A stretch of DNA of 41,213 bases from DATHWB01 sp041744795 (GTDB lineage: Bacteria > Actinomycetota > Acidimicrobiia > Spongiisociales > ZC4RG35): the NCBI GenBank assembly GCA_041744795.1, contig JBGTKD010000156.1, forward strand, positions 1-41,213, read 5' to 3'. Positions 32,896-41,213 of the stretch are shown here, in pieces (the stretch's first letter is position 1; every line of letters begins with the position of its first letter). Position numbers and translations under genes: made by a program. The notes beneath the pieces are model-generated. The model was not told the origin of the DNA, did no database searches, and saw only the letters and a list, made by a program, of their open reading frames with translations.

Positions 32896-33864
32896 TCAGG
32901 GATGGGTAGGACGCGGGTCGAGTCCGGCCGCTCGATAGCAGGCGTCGACAATTTCCATGTTGCGGATCGCATCAGGTGCAGTCGTCGGGAAAGGTTTGGC
33001 GTGGAGAACAGCGTCGCGGAACGCGACCAGCTGGTGGGTGTAGGTCGTAGATCTATCAACCGAATGCGTCTCGGCTGACCCGTTGCGCTCGACCGTGATG
33101 GTCGAACCACCCTGGGGAGCGGTCGGATTGTCCACTCGCATTTCTCCTGCAGATCCGGTCACCAAGAGTGTTGCTTGCCGGTCTTCGACCATCGATGACC
33201 GGATCGAGCCGACGACCCCTGAGTCCCACTCGAGGTCTGCTTCCAGCCAGAGATCCACGCCGTCAGGTGTCGCTTCTGTCCTTCCAGCGGTGACCCGCGG
33301 GTCAGAGCCCACCACCCACCTCACCCACTGAATGCAATAACAGCCGAGATCCATCGTCGCTCCCCCGCCAAGGGCGATGTCCCAGCGGATATCTCCTGGC
33401 GCGATCTGGGCATGAAACACGGCTTCAACGCGGCGGACGGTGCCGATGGTCGAGAGGATCGAGGCCATTTGCGGGACGAGCGGGTGATATCGCCAATGGA
33501 ACGCTTCCATCACGACCCGGTCCGAACCCGCCGCCGCATCCGCCATGACCCTGGCATCGTCGGCATTGGCGGCGAAGGGCTTCTCACAGAGGACGTGGAG
33601 TCCAGCTTCGAGGGCTGCGACGGTCCAGCGGCGGTGGAGCGAGGCAGGTGTGGCGATGTACACCGCGTCGATCTCACCGGAACCCAACAACTCCTCGTAC
33701 GAACCGAACGCTGTCGGAATGTTCCAACGCGCTGCCGCCGTTTGAGCCCTGTCGATGTCGCTGGCGGCCACCGCCGTGATCTCAACACCTTCGACGGTGG
33801 GCTCCACCACAGCCGCCTCGGCAATGCGCGACGCTGCCAGCAGGCCGATCCGGATAACGCTCAA
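32896..33864 (-). CDS. Gfo/Idh/MocA family oxidoreductase
   Basis: NAD(P)-dependent oxidoreductase, 322 aa. The N-terminal Rossmann motif GLLAASRIAEAAVV, the acidic D-I-D after the second strand, and the hallmark EKPF with its catalytic Lys are present. The C-terminal alpha/beta domain has MEAFHWRYHP, a DIALGGGATMDLGCY segment and YTHQLVAFRDAV. The pattern is like dihydrodiol dehydrogenase and sugar dehydrogenases of this family. Substrate is not predictable and no sugar genes flank it. Its ATG is 10 bp downstream of the acetyl-CoA synthetase stop, so the two genes probably form an operon; a functional link is not obvious. Confidence 0.9.
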   Translation of the reverse strand: MSVIRIGLLAASRIAEAAVVEPTVEGVEITAVAASDIDRAQTAAARWNIPTAFGSYEELLGSGEIDAVYIATPASLHRRWTVAALEAGLHVLCEKPFAANADDARVMADAAAGSDRVVMEAFHWRYHPLVPQMASILSTIGTVRRVEAVFHAQIAPGDIRWDIALGGGATMDLGCYCIQWVRWVVGSDPRVTAGRTEATPDGVDLWLEADLEWDSGVVGSIRSSMVEDRQATLLVTGSAGEMRVDNPTAPQGGSTITVERNGSAETHSVDRSTTYTHQLVAFRDAVLHAKPFPTTAPDAIRNMEIVDACYRAAGLDPRPTHP

Positions 33865-33874
33865 CGCCAGAACC

Positions 33875-35824
<1,950 letters not shown>

Positions 35825-35935
35825 ACTTGGGCCTTTCACAAATCGACCCTCCGACTGTATTGCCTGCGAACCGGATCCGCCGACCGCATCCGATTTGGCA
35901 TGGTTTGGAGGCCGATGTGTGGTCGAATCAACCTC

Positions 35936-37846
35936 GTGCACGTAGAACTCCGAATCCATGGTGTCTCAGGGACGCCAGCCGACAGCATGGTCGAGGGACC
36001 GAGTTCCGCAGACGAGCGATTCGGTGGTGACCCGTCGACCGTTCTAAGACCGGTTGACGGAGACGGGCGGCTACTGGCCTACCGCTGGGCTTCGCAGACA
36101 TCGGGATCAGCTTCCAGCGCGATGTGGATTCTCTTGCTGCCCTACATGTTCGTCAACGTGGCTGGCTGGGCGCTCCCGCCAGCGTCCGACCGGCGGCATC
36201 GACTGTCGGTCGCCGCGGTACGGATTGCCGGGTTGCTGCTCACCCTCGTCTTTGCCCTTGTCACAGCAAACGGCGTGATCGGTGTCGGCGCTTATCAAGT
36301 CGTGCGAATGGCCACGAGCTGGGACCTTGCTCTCACCTTGGGAGTGGCAGTTTCAGCGACGATCATCGCAATCCTCTGGCTCGCGACCACACGGGCGGAC
36401 AGGGCCCGCAACGACCGGCCGTATCTACGCAACCCGCATATCGCAATTGCGCTCTGGGGGGTCTGGGCAACAGCCGTCACCGCCGCGTCGGAGGCTGGTG
36501 GCGGAGCCAATCCGATCGGAACCATGTGGCTGCTTCCTGCAGCGCTGGGCGTCCTGGTCGCGGCCGCCTCTCTTTGGCACGGGTTAGAAGACGTAACCAG
36601 GATCTTTGGCCGGGTGGCCATTGTGTCCTCGTTCGCGCTGCTCGCCGCCGTTGTTACCCGCCCTCTGGGACCCAGCGAGAGCCTGCCCACAACTCTGGAA
36701 ACTCTCGGTGGCCCCCTGCGCGGAGCAGTAATCGCCTATGGCGTTGCCGCGATGGTCGTGACCGCCTTGGCTTGGTCATCGACCCATCGCGATGCAGGAC
36801 CTGCCGTGGGCACGCTGATGGCTCTCGCCGGGGCGACGGGAGCAGCGGTTGGGGCTGGTGCGGTGGTGGTGTCAGGAGCCGTCTTCGGTGTGAGCCCGTC
36901 AGAGGCCACAGGCGCATTGGCTGAGGCGTTCTTTGTGGGAACATTGTGTGTCATCACCATGGTGCTGATCCATGGTTGGACCCATCTCGAGCCGGCGGAC
37001 CAAGCCCGCAGGCGGATCTTTCTGACCTTGGTGTCCGTGCGGGACGACTTGAGACCCATCCTCCTCAGCGTTCCGGCGATCACGCTGGTCATGGGAGTCC
37101 TGGCGATAGGCGGCCTTAACGAGATACTCCCCTGGCTGGGAGCCCTAGCGAGCGCAGCCGCCCTGTCCGTCGCAGCCGCCCTCACTTGGCGACTCAGCTA
37201 CCGCGCTGTCTCATTAGGTGTAGCGGTCGTGGGATCCGGGATCGCAGCAGTCGTCGTTACGGGGACCCTCCCGTTCCGGGTCCTGGCGGTGGGGTTCACG
37301 TTTGTACTTCCGTTCGTAGTCGTGCTCACGCGGCTGGTCGCAGCGATACGCGACGCCGACCGCCGCCGGATGCTCGCGATTCCCTGGGACGTGGGCTCCT
37401 TCTTCTCGCGCAGGTTTCATCCTTTCGCACCTCCCACCTACCGCGATGCAGTCGAGCGCGACCTGAAGATGGTCCTCTCCCAGCTACGCGGTTCCGGAGA
37501 CCAAGTTGTCGTCTCTGCCCACAGCCAAGGATCGATCATCGCCATCTCGGCGCTTCACTCTTTGCCGGTTGACGACACCGCTCTCCTCACCCACGGATCT
37601 CCCCTCGCCAGTCTTTACATGCGGTTCTTCCCCGTTTCGTTTCCGCCGGAGGCGACCAACACCGTCGCATCCCGGCCGTGGATCAATTTGTGGCGCCCCA
37701 CCGATCCGATTAGCGGGACGGTCCTGGCAGCAGACGACCGCCGTATCGACGACCCGCACCTGCGGGTACACGGCGGGTACTGGTTCAGCGACGAGCCGGC
37801 CTACGGTGAGGCGGTGAGCGAACTGGTGAGGGAGTCTCAAAGGTGA
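35936..37846 (+). CDS. Membrane protein with a lipase-like Ser-Asp-His set split by a transmembrane domain
   Basis: A 636-aa protein. It opens with V-E-L-R-I-H-G-V-S-G (3-12), resembling the first strand and HG oxyanion loop of an alpha/beta hydrolase. Residues about 62-470 hold roughly ten hydrophobic helices. The remaining cytosolic-type region carries VVVSAHSQGSIIA, a nucleophile elbow with Ser530, then Asp590 (WRPTDPISG) and His612 (RVHGGYW), in order for a catalytic triad. Proteins starting R-V/I-H-G-V-S-G-T-P are, from memory, found as hypotheticals in other actinobacteria. I propose a membrane-bound esterase/lipase, unproven. GTG 35936 is chosen by that conserved N-terminus; ATG 35915, with GGAGG 3 nt upstream, would add 7 residues. 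Its last base region overlaps the CoA-binding gene (TGATG). Confidence 0.83.
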   Translation: MHVELRIHGVSGTPADSMVEGPSSADERFGGDPSTVLRPVDGDGRLLAYRWASQTSGSASSAMWILLLPYMFVNVAGWALPPASDRRHRLSVAAVRIAGLLLTLVFALVTANGVIGVGAYQVVRMATSWDLALTLGVAVSATIIAILWLATTRADRARNDRPYLRNPHIAIALWGVWATAVTAASEAGGGANPIGTMWLLPAALGVLVAAASLWHGLEDVTRIFGRVAIVSSFALLAAVVTRPLGPSESLPTTLETLGGPLRGAVIAYGVAAMVVTALAWSSTHRDAGPAVGTLMALAGATGAAVGAGAVVVSGAVFGVSPSEATGALAEAFFVGTLCVITMVLIHGWTHLEPADQARRRIFLTLVSVRDDLRPILLSVPAITLVMGVLAIGGLNEILPWLGALASAAALSVAAALTWRLSYRAVSLGVAVVGSGIAAVVVTGTLPFRVLAVGFTFVLPFVVVLTRLVAAIRDADRRRMLAIPWDVGSFFSRRFHPFAPPTYRDAVERDLKMVLSQLRGSGDQVVVSAHSQGSIIAISALHSLPVDDTALLTHGSPLASLYMRFFPVSFPPEATNTVASRPWINLWRPTDPISGTVLAADDRRIDDPHLRVHGGYWFSDEPAYGEAVSELVRESQR

Positions 37847-38253
37847 TGGGGGCGTTGGAGTCAAGATCTCTGCGCGAAGTCTTGGCTGATCCCGAACAAC
37901 TTGTCGCGATCGTCGGAGCAACCGACGCTCCCGGTAAATACGGCGGGATCATCTATCGAGACCTGCGTGCCAGAGGCCATCGGGTCGTGGCAGTGAACCC
38001 AAACCGCGCCACTGTCGCAGGCGACCCTTGTTATCCGAACCTGAGAACTCTTCCGGAACCCCCAGCCATCGTGAACCTTGTTGTCCCGCCCGACAGAGGC
38101 AGGACGGTGGTGGAAGAGTGGAAAGATCTGGGCGGCACTTCAATCTGGTTCCAACCCGGTGCTTACGACTCCGGTCTAGTCGATCAGGCTCGCGCCGCCG
38201 GGATGGATGTAGTGCAAGGCGACTGCATCATGGTCGCCAGCCGGTTGACATAG
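37846..38253 (+). CDS. CoA-binding domain protein
   Basis: A 135-aa single Rossmann-like CoA-binding domain, as in the YccU family and the N-terminus of NDP-forming acyl-CoA synthetases. Features are VAIVGATDAPGKYGG, RGHRVVAVNPN, the PAIVNLVVPPDR strand-loop, IWFQPGAYD, and GDCIMV near the end. The family residue after GDCIM is often followed by a short tail, as here. Function is unknown in most organisms; CoA or acyl-CoA binding is inferred. ATG 37846 overlaps the previous stop by one base (TGATG), with AAAGG just upstream. Confidence 0.88.
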   Translation: MGALESRSLREVLADPEQLVAIVGATDAPGKYGGIIYRDLRARGHRVVAVNPNRATVAGDPCYPNLRTLPEPPAIVNLVVPPDRGRTVVEEWKDLGGTSIWFQPGAYDSGLVDQARAAGMDVVQGDCIMVASRLT

Positions 38254-38283
38254 AGTGCGCGAGAGCGACCCGAGGAACCGGCC

Positions 38284-38808
38284 ATGTTGAATCCGAATCC
38301 CAACGTCTACGAAGCAGTCAAGGGATTGCGGGTGATCCGCCGATTCCAAAGCAGGCCGATCTCCGAAGAGCACCTGACGGCCGTCCTGGAGGCGGGACGC
38401 TGGACAGGAAGCTCCAAGAACCGTCAGAGCTGGACTTTTGTCGTAGTTCGTGACAGGGATCAACTAGACAAATTGGCCGAGTGTGGCGACTTCACGAGCC
38501 CCCTTTCCACGGCTGATCTCGTGATCATGCCTGTGAGGCTGCCTGACGGATATGACTGGGACATGGGTCGAGTTAGCCAGAACATGATGCTTGCGGCGGC
38601 CGCTGTCGGTGTCGGGTCTTGTCCGATCACTTTTCACCGTCACGACCAAGCCCGTTCGGTACTCGGCGTGCCGGACGATCACGGATGCATGTGGGGAATC
38701 GCGATGGGCTACCCACACGAAACGGCCGAAATCGCTTCGAGGGCCAAGAGCCCTCTCAGTGGTCGCAAGCCCCTCGAGGATCTCATTCGGTACGACCGTT
38801 TCGCCTGA
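38284..38808 (+). CDS. Nitroreductase family protein
   Basis: A 174-aa FMN-dependent nitroreductase-fold protein. The N-terminal RVIRRFQSRPISEEHL holds the usual S/F-R-R-F FMN phosphate contact. GRWTGSSKNRQSWTFVVV corresponds to the A-P-S-x-x-N-x-Q-P-W motif, and a C-terminal GIAMGYP replaces the typical G-Y-P. It is short but complete for the family. Physiological substrates of such enzymes are usually unknown. The ATG has GAGGA 6 nt upstream; TTGACA followed by TAGAGT at the previous stop could be promoter-like but is spaced too tightly. Its 3' end overlaps lnt by 26 bp on the opposite strand. Confidence 0.88.
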   Translation: MLNPNPNVYEAVKGLRVIRRFQSRPISEEHLTAVLEAGRWTGSSKNRQSWTFVVVRDRDQLDKLAECGDFTSPLSTADLVIMPVRLPDGYDWDMGRVSQNMMLAAAAVGVGSCPITFHRHDQARSVLGVPDDHGCMWGIAMGYPHETAEIASRAKSPLSGRKPLEDLIRYDRFA

Positions 38809-40252
38809 TCAGGGTTCTAACCCAGCCAGCAAACAGCCACACGATCCCGATCAGAGGAACCCAGTCGCCCAGTCTGGCGTAGAGCGTCAGCTCTCCGGTT
38901 CGGAATTGGACGGTACCTGCCAGTGATGTGATCTCGGCGAGGCCGGTGGTTTGCCCCACCACGCCGCCGCTAGTGATGAAGGTCGATCTTCCCGTCACCG
39001 AAGCGTGCACGACATCGACTCCGAACTCTGCAGATCGCATACGAGTGATGCCGATCAGCTGGTCGCTGGCCAGCGAGAACGGGTAGCTGGCCTGGCTGGT
39101 GGCGACCACCAGCAGGCGCGCCCCCTCTCGGACGTGCTGTCTGGCGTAACGCGAGAACGACGACTCGAACGAGATCACCGACCCCCAAGGGTTTCCGTCC
39201 AGTTCGAAAATCACCGGACCCTCCCCACGAATCATGTCGCGGGGAACACGGCTCAGGTCGGGGATCCAATCGAAGAAACTTCTGGCCGGTATGTACTCAC
39301 CGAACGGAACAGGGTGCTGCTTGCGATACTCGCCGACCAGACTCCCATCCCGATTCCACACGACATTGGCGTTGATCCACTCGGTATCCGAGACGGGGCG
39401 GTCACCGCCGGCAAGGAGAACCGCTCCGATCCGGCTTGCCTGTGACGAGATCTCCTCGCCGATGGCCGGATCGAGAATCGGATCTACGTTGAAACCGGTG
39501 GAGCCTTCCGGCCAGACAACCAGATCGGCCGAGCCTGGCTCGATTCGCGACGTCAACTCGAGGTGAGCGGCATAGGTGCCTGCTCTCTCGCCGGAGCAGC
39601 GCTGGCCCGGACATGGCGAGGAGCCCTGGACGATCACCACATCGATCGGCGATCCATCTGCCGTTGGAACGAACAGTGCGCCGCCCAGGGCGAGGAGGGC
39701 TATCAGTGCGAAGGGTGCGAGCAGCCTGCGATCGAGACTCCGCTCGGTGACAGCTACCGCGATAGCGGCTGCCGCCAACGCCACGACCACAGACCACCCT
39801 GAGGTACCTATCCACTGGGCCGCTCCCCGCAGCGCGGCGTACTCGCCAACCGGATAGCCGGCCATGCCCCAGCCAAAGCCTCCCAGCGGGAACCTCTCCC
39901 GCACGAACTCCATGAGACCCCAGCCAGCCGCGGCCACCAGGGCCCACCTGATCGGGTCTGAGTCCCGAGATCGGTAGAGAAAACCCGCAAAGAACAGTGT
40001 GAACAAGGCCTGAACGAAGGCGAGAGGCAAGAGCGCGATGACTCCAAGTTCGGCGATCCATGGGAACAGGAGGGAGAAGAAGACACCACCGAACGCTCCA
40101 CCCGCCCACCAGGCGTGGCTCGGTCTGGAGGCGATGCGAATGGCCACCAGAAACATGGCCAGCGCCGGCAAAGCCAGGAAAGCCAGCCCGTATGGAGGGA
40201 AGGCAAGAACCAGGACAAGCCCTGCGAGGCCGGCAAGCAGCGTGGATCGCAC
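38783..40252 (-). CDS. lnt: Apolipoprotein N-acyltransferase homologue with Ser at the catalytic Cys position
   Basis: Integral membrane enzyme that adds a third acyl chain to lipoproteins, 489 aa. About six N-terminal helices (1-195) precede a nitrilase domain outside the membrane, and there is one C-terminal helix. Of the E. coli triad Glu267-Lys335-Cys387, Glu249 (VVWPEGST) and Lys311 (YRKQHPVPFGEY) are present. The motif normally read I-C-Y/F-E is I-S361-F-E, so the acyl-accepting Cys is Ser. The domain is otherwise intact, with GIT-R-x-R-S-A-E and a T-S-G-G-V-V end. It may be inactive, use Ser, or have another role. The GTG start has no SD but a -10 at 40265..40260. Confidence 0.9.
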   Translation of the reverse strand: MRSTLLAGLAGLVLVLAFPPYGLAFLALPALAMFLVAIRIASRPSHAWWAGGAFGGVFFSLLFPWIAELGVIALLPLAFVQALFTLFFAGFLYRSRDSDPIRWALVAAAGWGLMEFVRERFPLGGFGWGMAGYPVGEYAALRGAAQWIGTSGWSVVVALAAAAIAVAVTERSLDRRLLAPFALIALLALGGALFVPTADGSPIDVVIVQGSSPCPGQRCSGERAGTYAAHLELTSRIEPGSADLVVWPEGSTGFNVDPILDPAIGEEISSQASRIGAVLLAGGDRPVSDTEWINANVVWNRDGSLVGEYRKQHPVPFGEYIPARSFFDWIPDLSRVPRDMIRGEGPVIFELDGNPWGSVISFESSFSRYARQHVREGARLLVVATSQASYPFSLASDQLIGITRMRSAEFGVDVVHASVTGRSTFITSGGVVGQTTGLAEITSLAGTVQFRTGELTLYARLGDWVPLIGIVWLFAGWVRTLIRRNGRTE

Positions 40253-40259
40253 CAGTCAG

Positions 40260-40265
40260 ATCGTA
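40260..40265 (-). promoter_or_regulatory. Probable -10 element of lnt (leaderless)
   Basis: TACGAT on the minus strand (40265..40260), 7 nt before the GTG at 40252. There is no SD. It overlaps the first base of the AGGAGG used by the divergent phosphatase gene, so the two genes share a 31-bp control region. Confidence 0.45.
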
Positions 40266-40283
40266 GGAGGTAGCGTCCCGACC

Positions 40284-41051
40284 GTGAACGCCGACCTGGA
40301 TCTCGCTCTCGAGTGCGCACGACGGGCGGCTGCCATTGTGCGGAACGGCTTCACGAGTGATGTGGCGGCCGAGTTCAAAGGCTCGGTGGACCCAGTAACC
40401 GAGACCGATCACGCCGCCGAGACTGCCATTCGCCACCTTCTCGCCCAGGAGCGTCCAGCCGAAGCGATCCTCGGCGAGGAGGGCGGTGGAGACAGCTGGC
40501 GCACCGGACGCGTCTGGATCGTCGACCCGTTGGACGGGACTGTGAACTTCATCCATGGCCTCGCCCAGGTGTCGGTTTCGGTAGCCCTGTGGGAAGACGG
40601 ACGGCCCGTGGTCGGTGTTGTCCACGATGCCATCCGCGACGAGGTATTCGCAGCGGCAGCGGGTGAGGGTGCCACTGTCGACGGGCAGTCGATTTCCGTC
40701 TCCCGACTGGGAGACATCGGCGGTGCTTTGGTGGCCACCGGCTTTCCATACGACCGCCGCGAGCGGGCGTCAGAACTCGTCGAAGTCCTCGGGCGGGTGC
40801 TGTCTCGTGTCCAGGGAATCCGCCGGATCGGTTCGGCCGCCCTCGACCTTTGTTACGTGGGGGCAGGGAGATTCGACGCCTACTGGGAGTACCGCCTCCA
40901 ACCGTGGGACACCGCCGCCGGCCAACTCATCGTGACAGAAGCCGGAGGAATGGTCACGGACCTCACAGGAGTCGAGTACCGGCCGGACTCGCCTGGGCTG
41001 CTCGCCTCCAACGGACTCGTCCACGCTGAACTGCTCTCGGTGATCGGGTAG
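40284..41051 (+). CDS. Inositol-monophosphatase family protein
   Basis: A 255-aa Mg-dependent phosphatase of the IMPase/SuhB/HisN family. Metal-binding motifs are GEEGG (Glu), WIVDPLDGTVNFIHG (the Asp-x-Leu-Asp-Gly core) and the C-terminal QPWDTAAGQLIVTEAGG. In actinobacteria such genes act as inositol monophosphatase or histidinol-phosphatase (HisN); I cannot decide between them here. GTG 40284 is the only good start. AGGAGG (40265-40270) lies 13 nt upstream, longer than usual. Its TAG overlaps the GTG of the amidohydrolase by one base (TAGTG). Confidence 0.9.
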   Translation: MNADLDLALECARRAAAIVRNGFTSDVAAEFKGSVDPVTETDHAAETAIRHLLAQERPAEAILGEEGGGDSWRTGRVWIVDPLDGTVNFIHGLAQVSVSVALWEDGRPVVGVVHDAIRDEVFAAAAGEGATVDGQSISVSRLGDIGGALVATGFPYDRRERASELVEVLGRVLSRVQGIRRIGSAALDLCYVGAGRFDAYWEYRLQPWDTAAGQLIVTEAGGMVTDLTGVEYRPDSPGLLASNGLVHAELLSVIG

Positions 41052-41213
41052 TGACGACTCTGGTTGTGGACAGGATCCACGGGCACCCTGGCGCCACGTC
41101 CATCCGAATCGAGGGTGGCCGCATCACCTCGATCGGGGCACCCGAAGGCGAAACGGTCGCGGTGGGCGGCACTTTGCTTCCTGGGATGCGAGACGCCCAC
41201 ATCCATCCTCTGG
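41051..41213 (+). CDS. Amidohydrolase, N-terminal fragment
   Basis: The first 54 codons from GTG 41051 run off the window edge. They encode the beta-sandwich start typical of amidohydrolases (I-R-I-E-G-G-R-I-T-S-I-G) followed by LLPGMRDAHIHPL. The H-x-H pair there is the metal-binding motif ending the first strand of the barrel. The D-A-H-x-H-P form suggests the YtcJ-like subgroup, but the rest is missing. It is coupled to the phosphatase gene by a one-base overlap. Confidence 0.75.
   Translation, partial: MTTLVVDRIHGHPGATSIRIEGGRITSIGAPEGETVAVGGTLLPGMRDAHIHPL

Overview
The window is a densely packed, high-GC stretch of bacterial chromosome. It has no intergenic gap over 130 bp, many GTG/TTG starts, ATGA or TGATG gene overlaps, and frequent TANNNT hexamers 6-9 nt before start codons with no Shine-Dalgarno (SD) sequence. 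With lipoproteins carrying long Thr-rich linkers, a split PurL/PurS/PurQ and a PKTIDND-type phosphofructokinase, this suggests an actinobacterium, most likely of the Acidimicrobiia. That placement is inference. I see no tRNA or rRNA gene, CRISPR array, insertion sequence or prophage; the content is metabolic and looks chromosomal throughout.

Layout. (1) 1-2009, minus strand: typA followed by the first codons of an RRM RNA-binding protein. (2) 2135-9731, plus strand: an unknown internally duplicated protein, then the histidine utilisation operon hutH-hutF-hutI-hutU, ending in a peptide-deformylase homologue where N-formylglutamate deformylase (HutG) would be expected. (3) 9786-11498: an orphan membrane sensor histidine kinase. 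(4) 11543-22667: purine genes in two groups, purC-purS-purQ-purL and purF-purM. Between them lie a lipoprotein, a phosphofructokinase, an MFS transporter, a crotonase and a small zinc-ribbon membrane protein. (5) 22705-24911: a class III aminotransferase with an operator-like inverted repeat and a possible 15-codon leader ORF, then another lipoprotein. (6) 24939-32061: a glycine-betaine/choline module. It has a ProV-like ATPase and a fused double permease (minus strand), a divergent ProX-like binding lipoprotein, a strong shared terminator, and betB-betA. (7) 32140-35824: a GNAT acetyltransferase, a Gfo/Idh/MocA oxidoreductase and acetyl-CoA synthetase. (8) 35936-41213: a large membrane protein with a lipase-like serine triad, a CoA-binding protein, a nitroreductase, apolipoprotein N-acyltransferase, an inositol-monophosphatase-family enzyme and a truncated amidohydrolase.

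How the genes work together. The hut genes should convert histidine to urocanate, imidazolonepropionate, N-formimidoylglutamate and N-formylglutamate, leaving one deformylation step, which the deformylase homologue may supply. The pur genes cover PRPP to phosphoribosylamine (PurF), FGAR to FGAM (PurLQS), FGAM to AIR (PurM) and CAIR to SAICAR (PurC). The ABC transporter imports a quaternary amine and BetA/BetB can oxidise choline to betaine. Several enzymes carry unusual residues at key positions: Asn for the metal-ligand Asp in HutI, Ser for the catalytic Cys in Lnt, Gly for the catalytic Asp in the phosphofructokinase, and no catalytic Glu pair in the crotonase.
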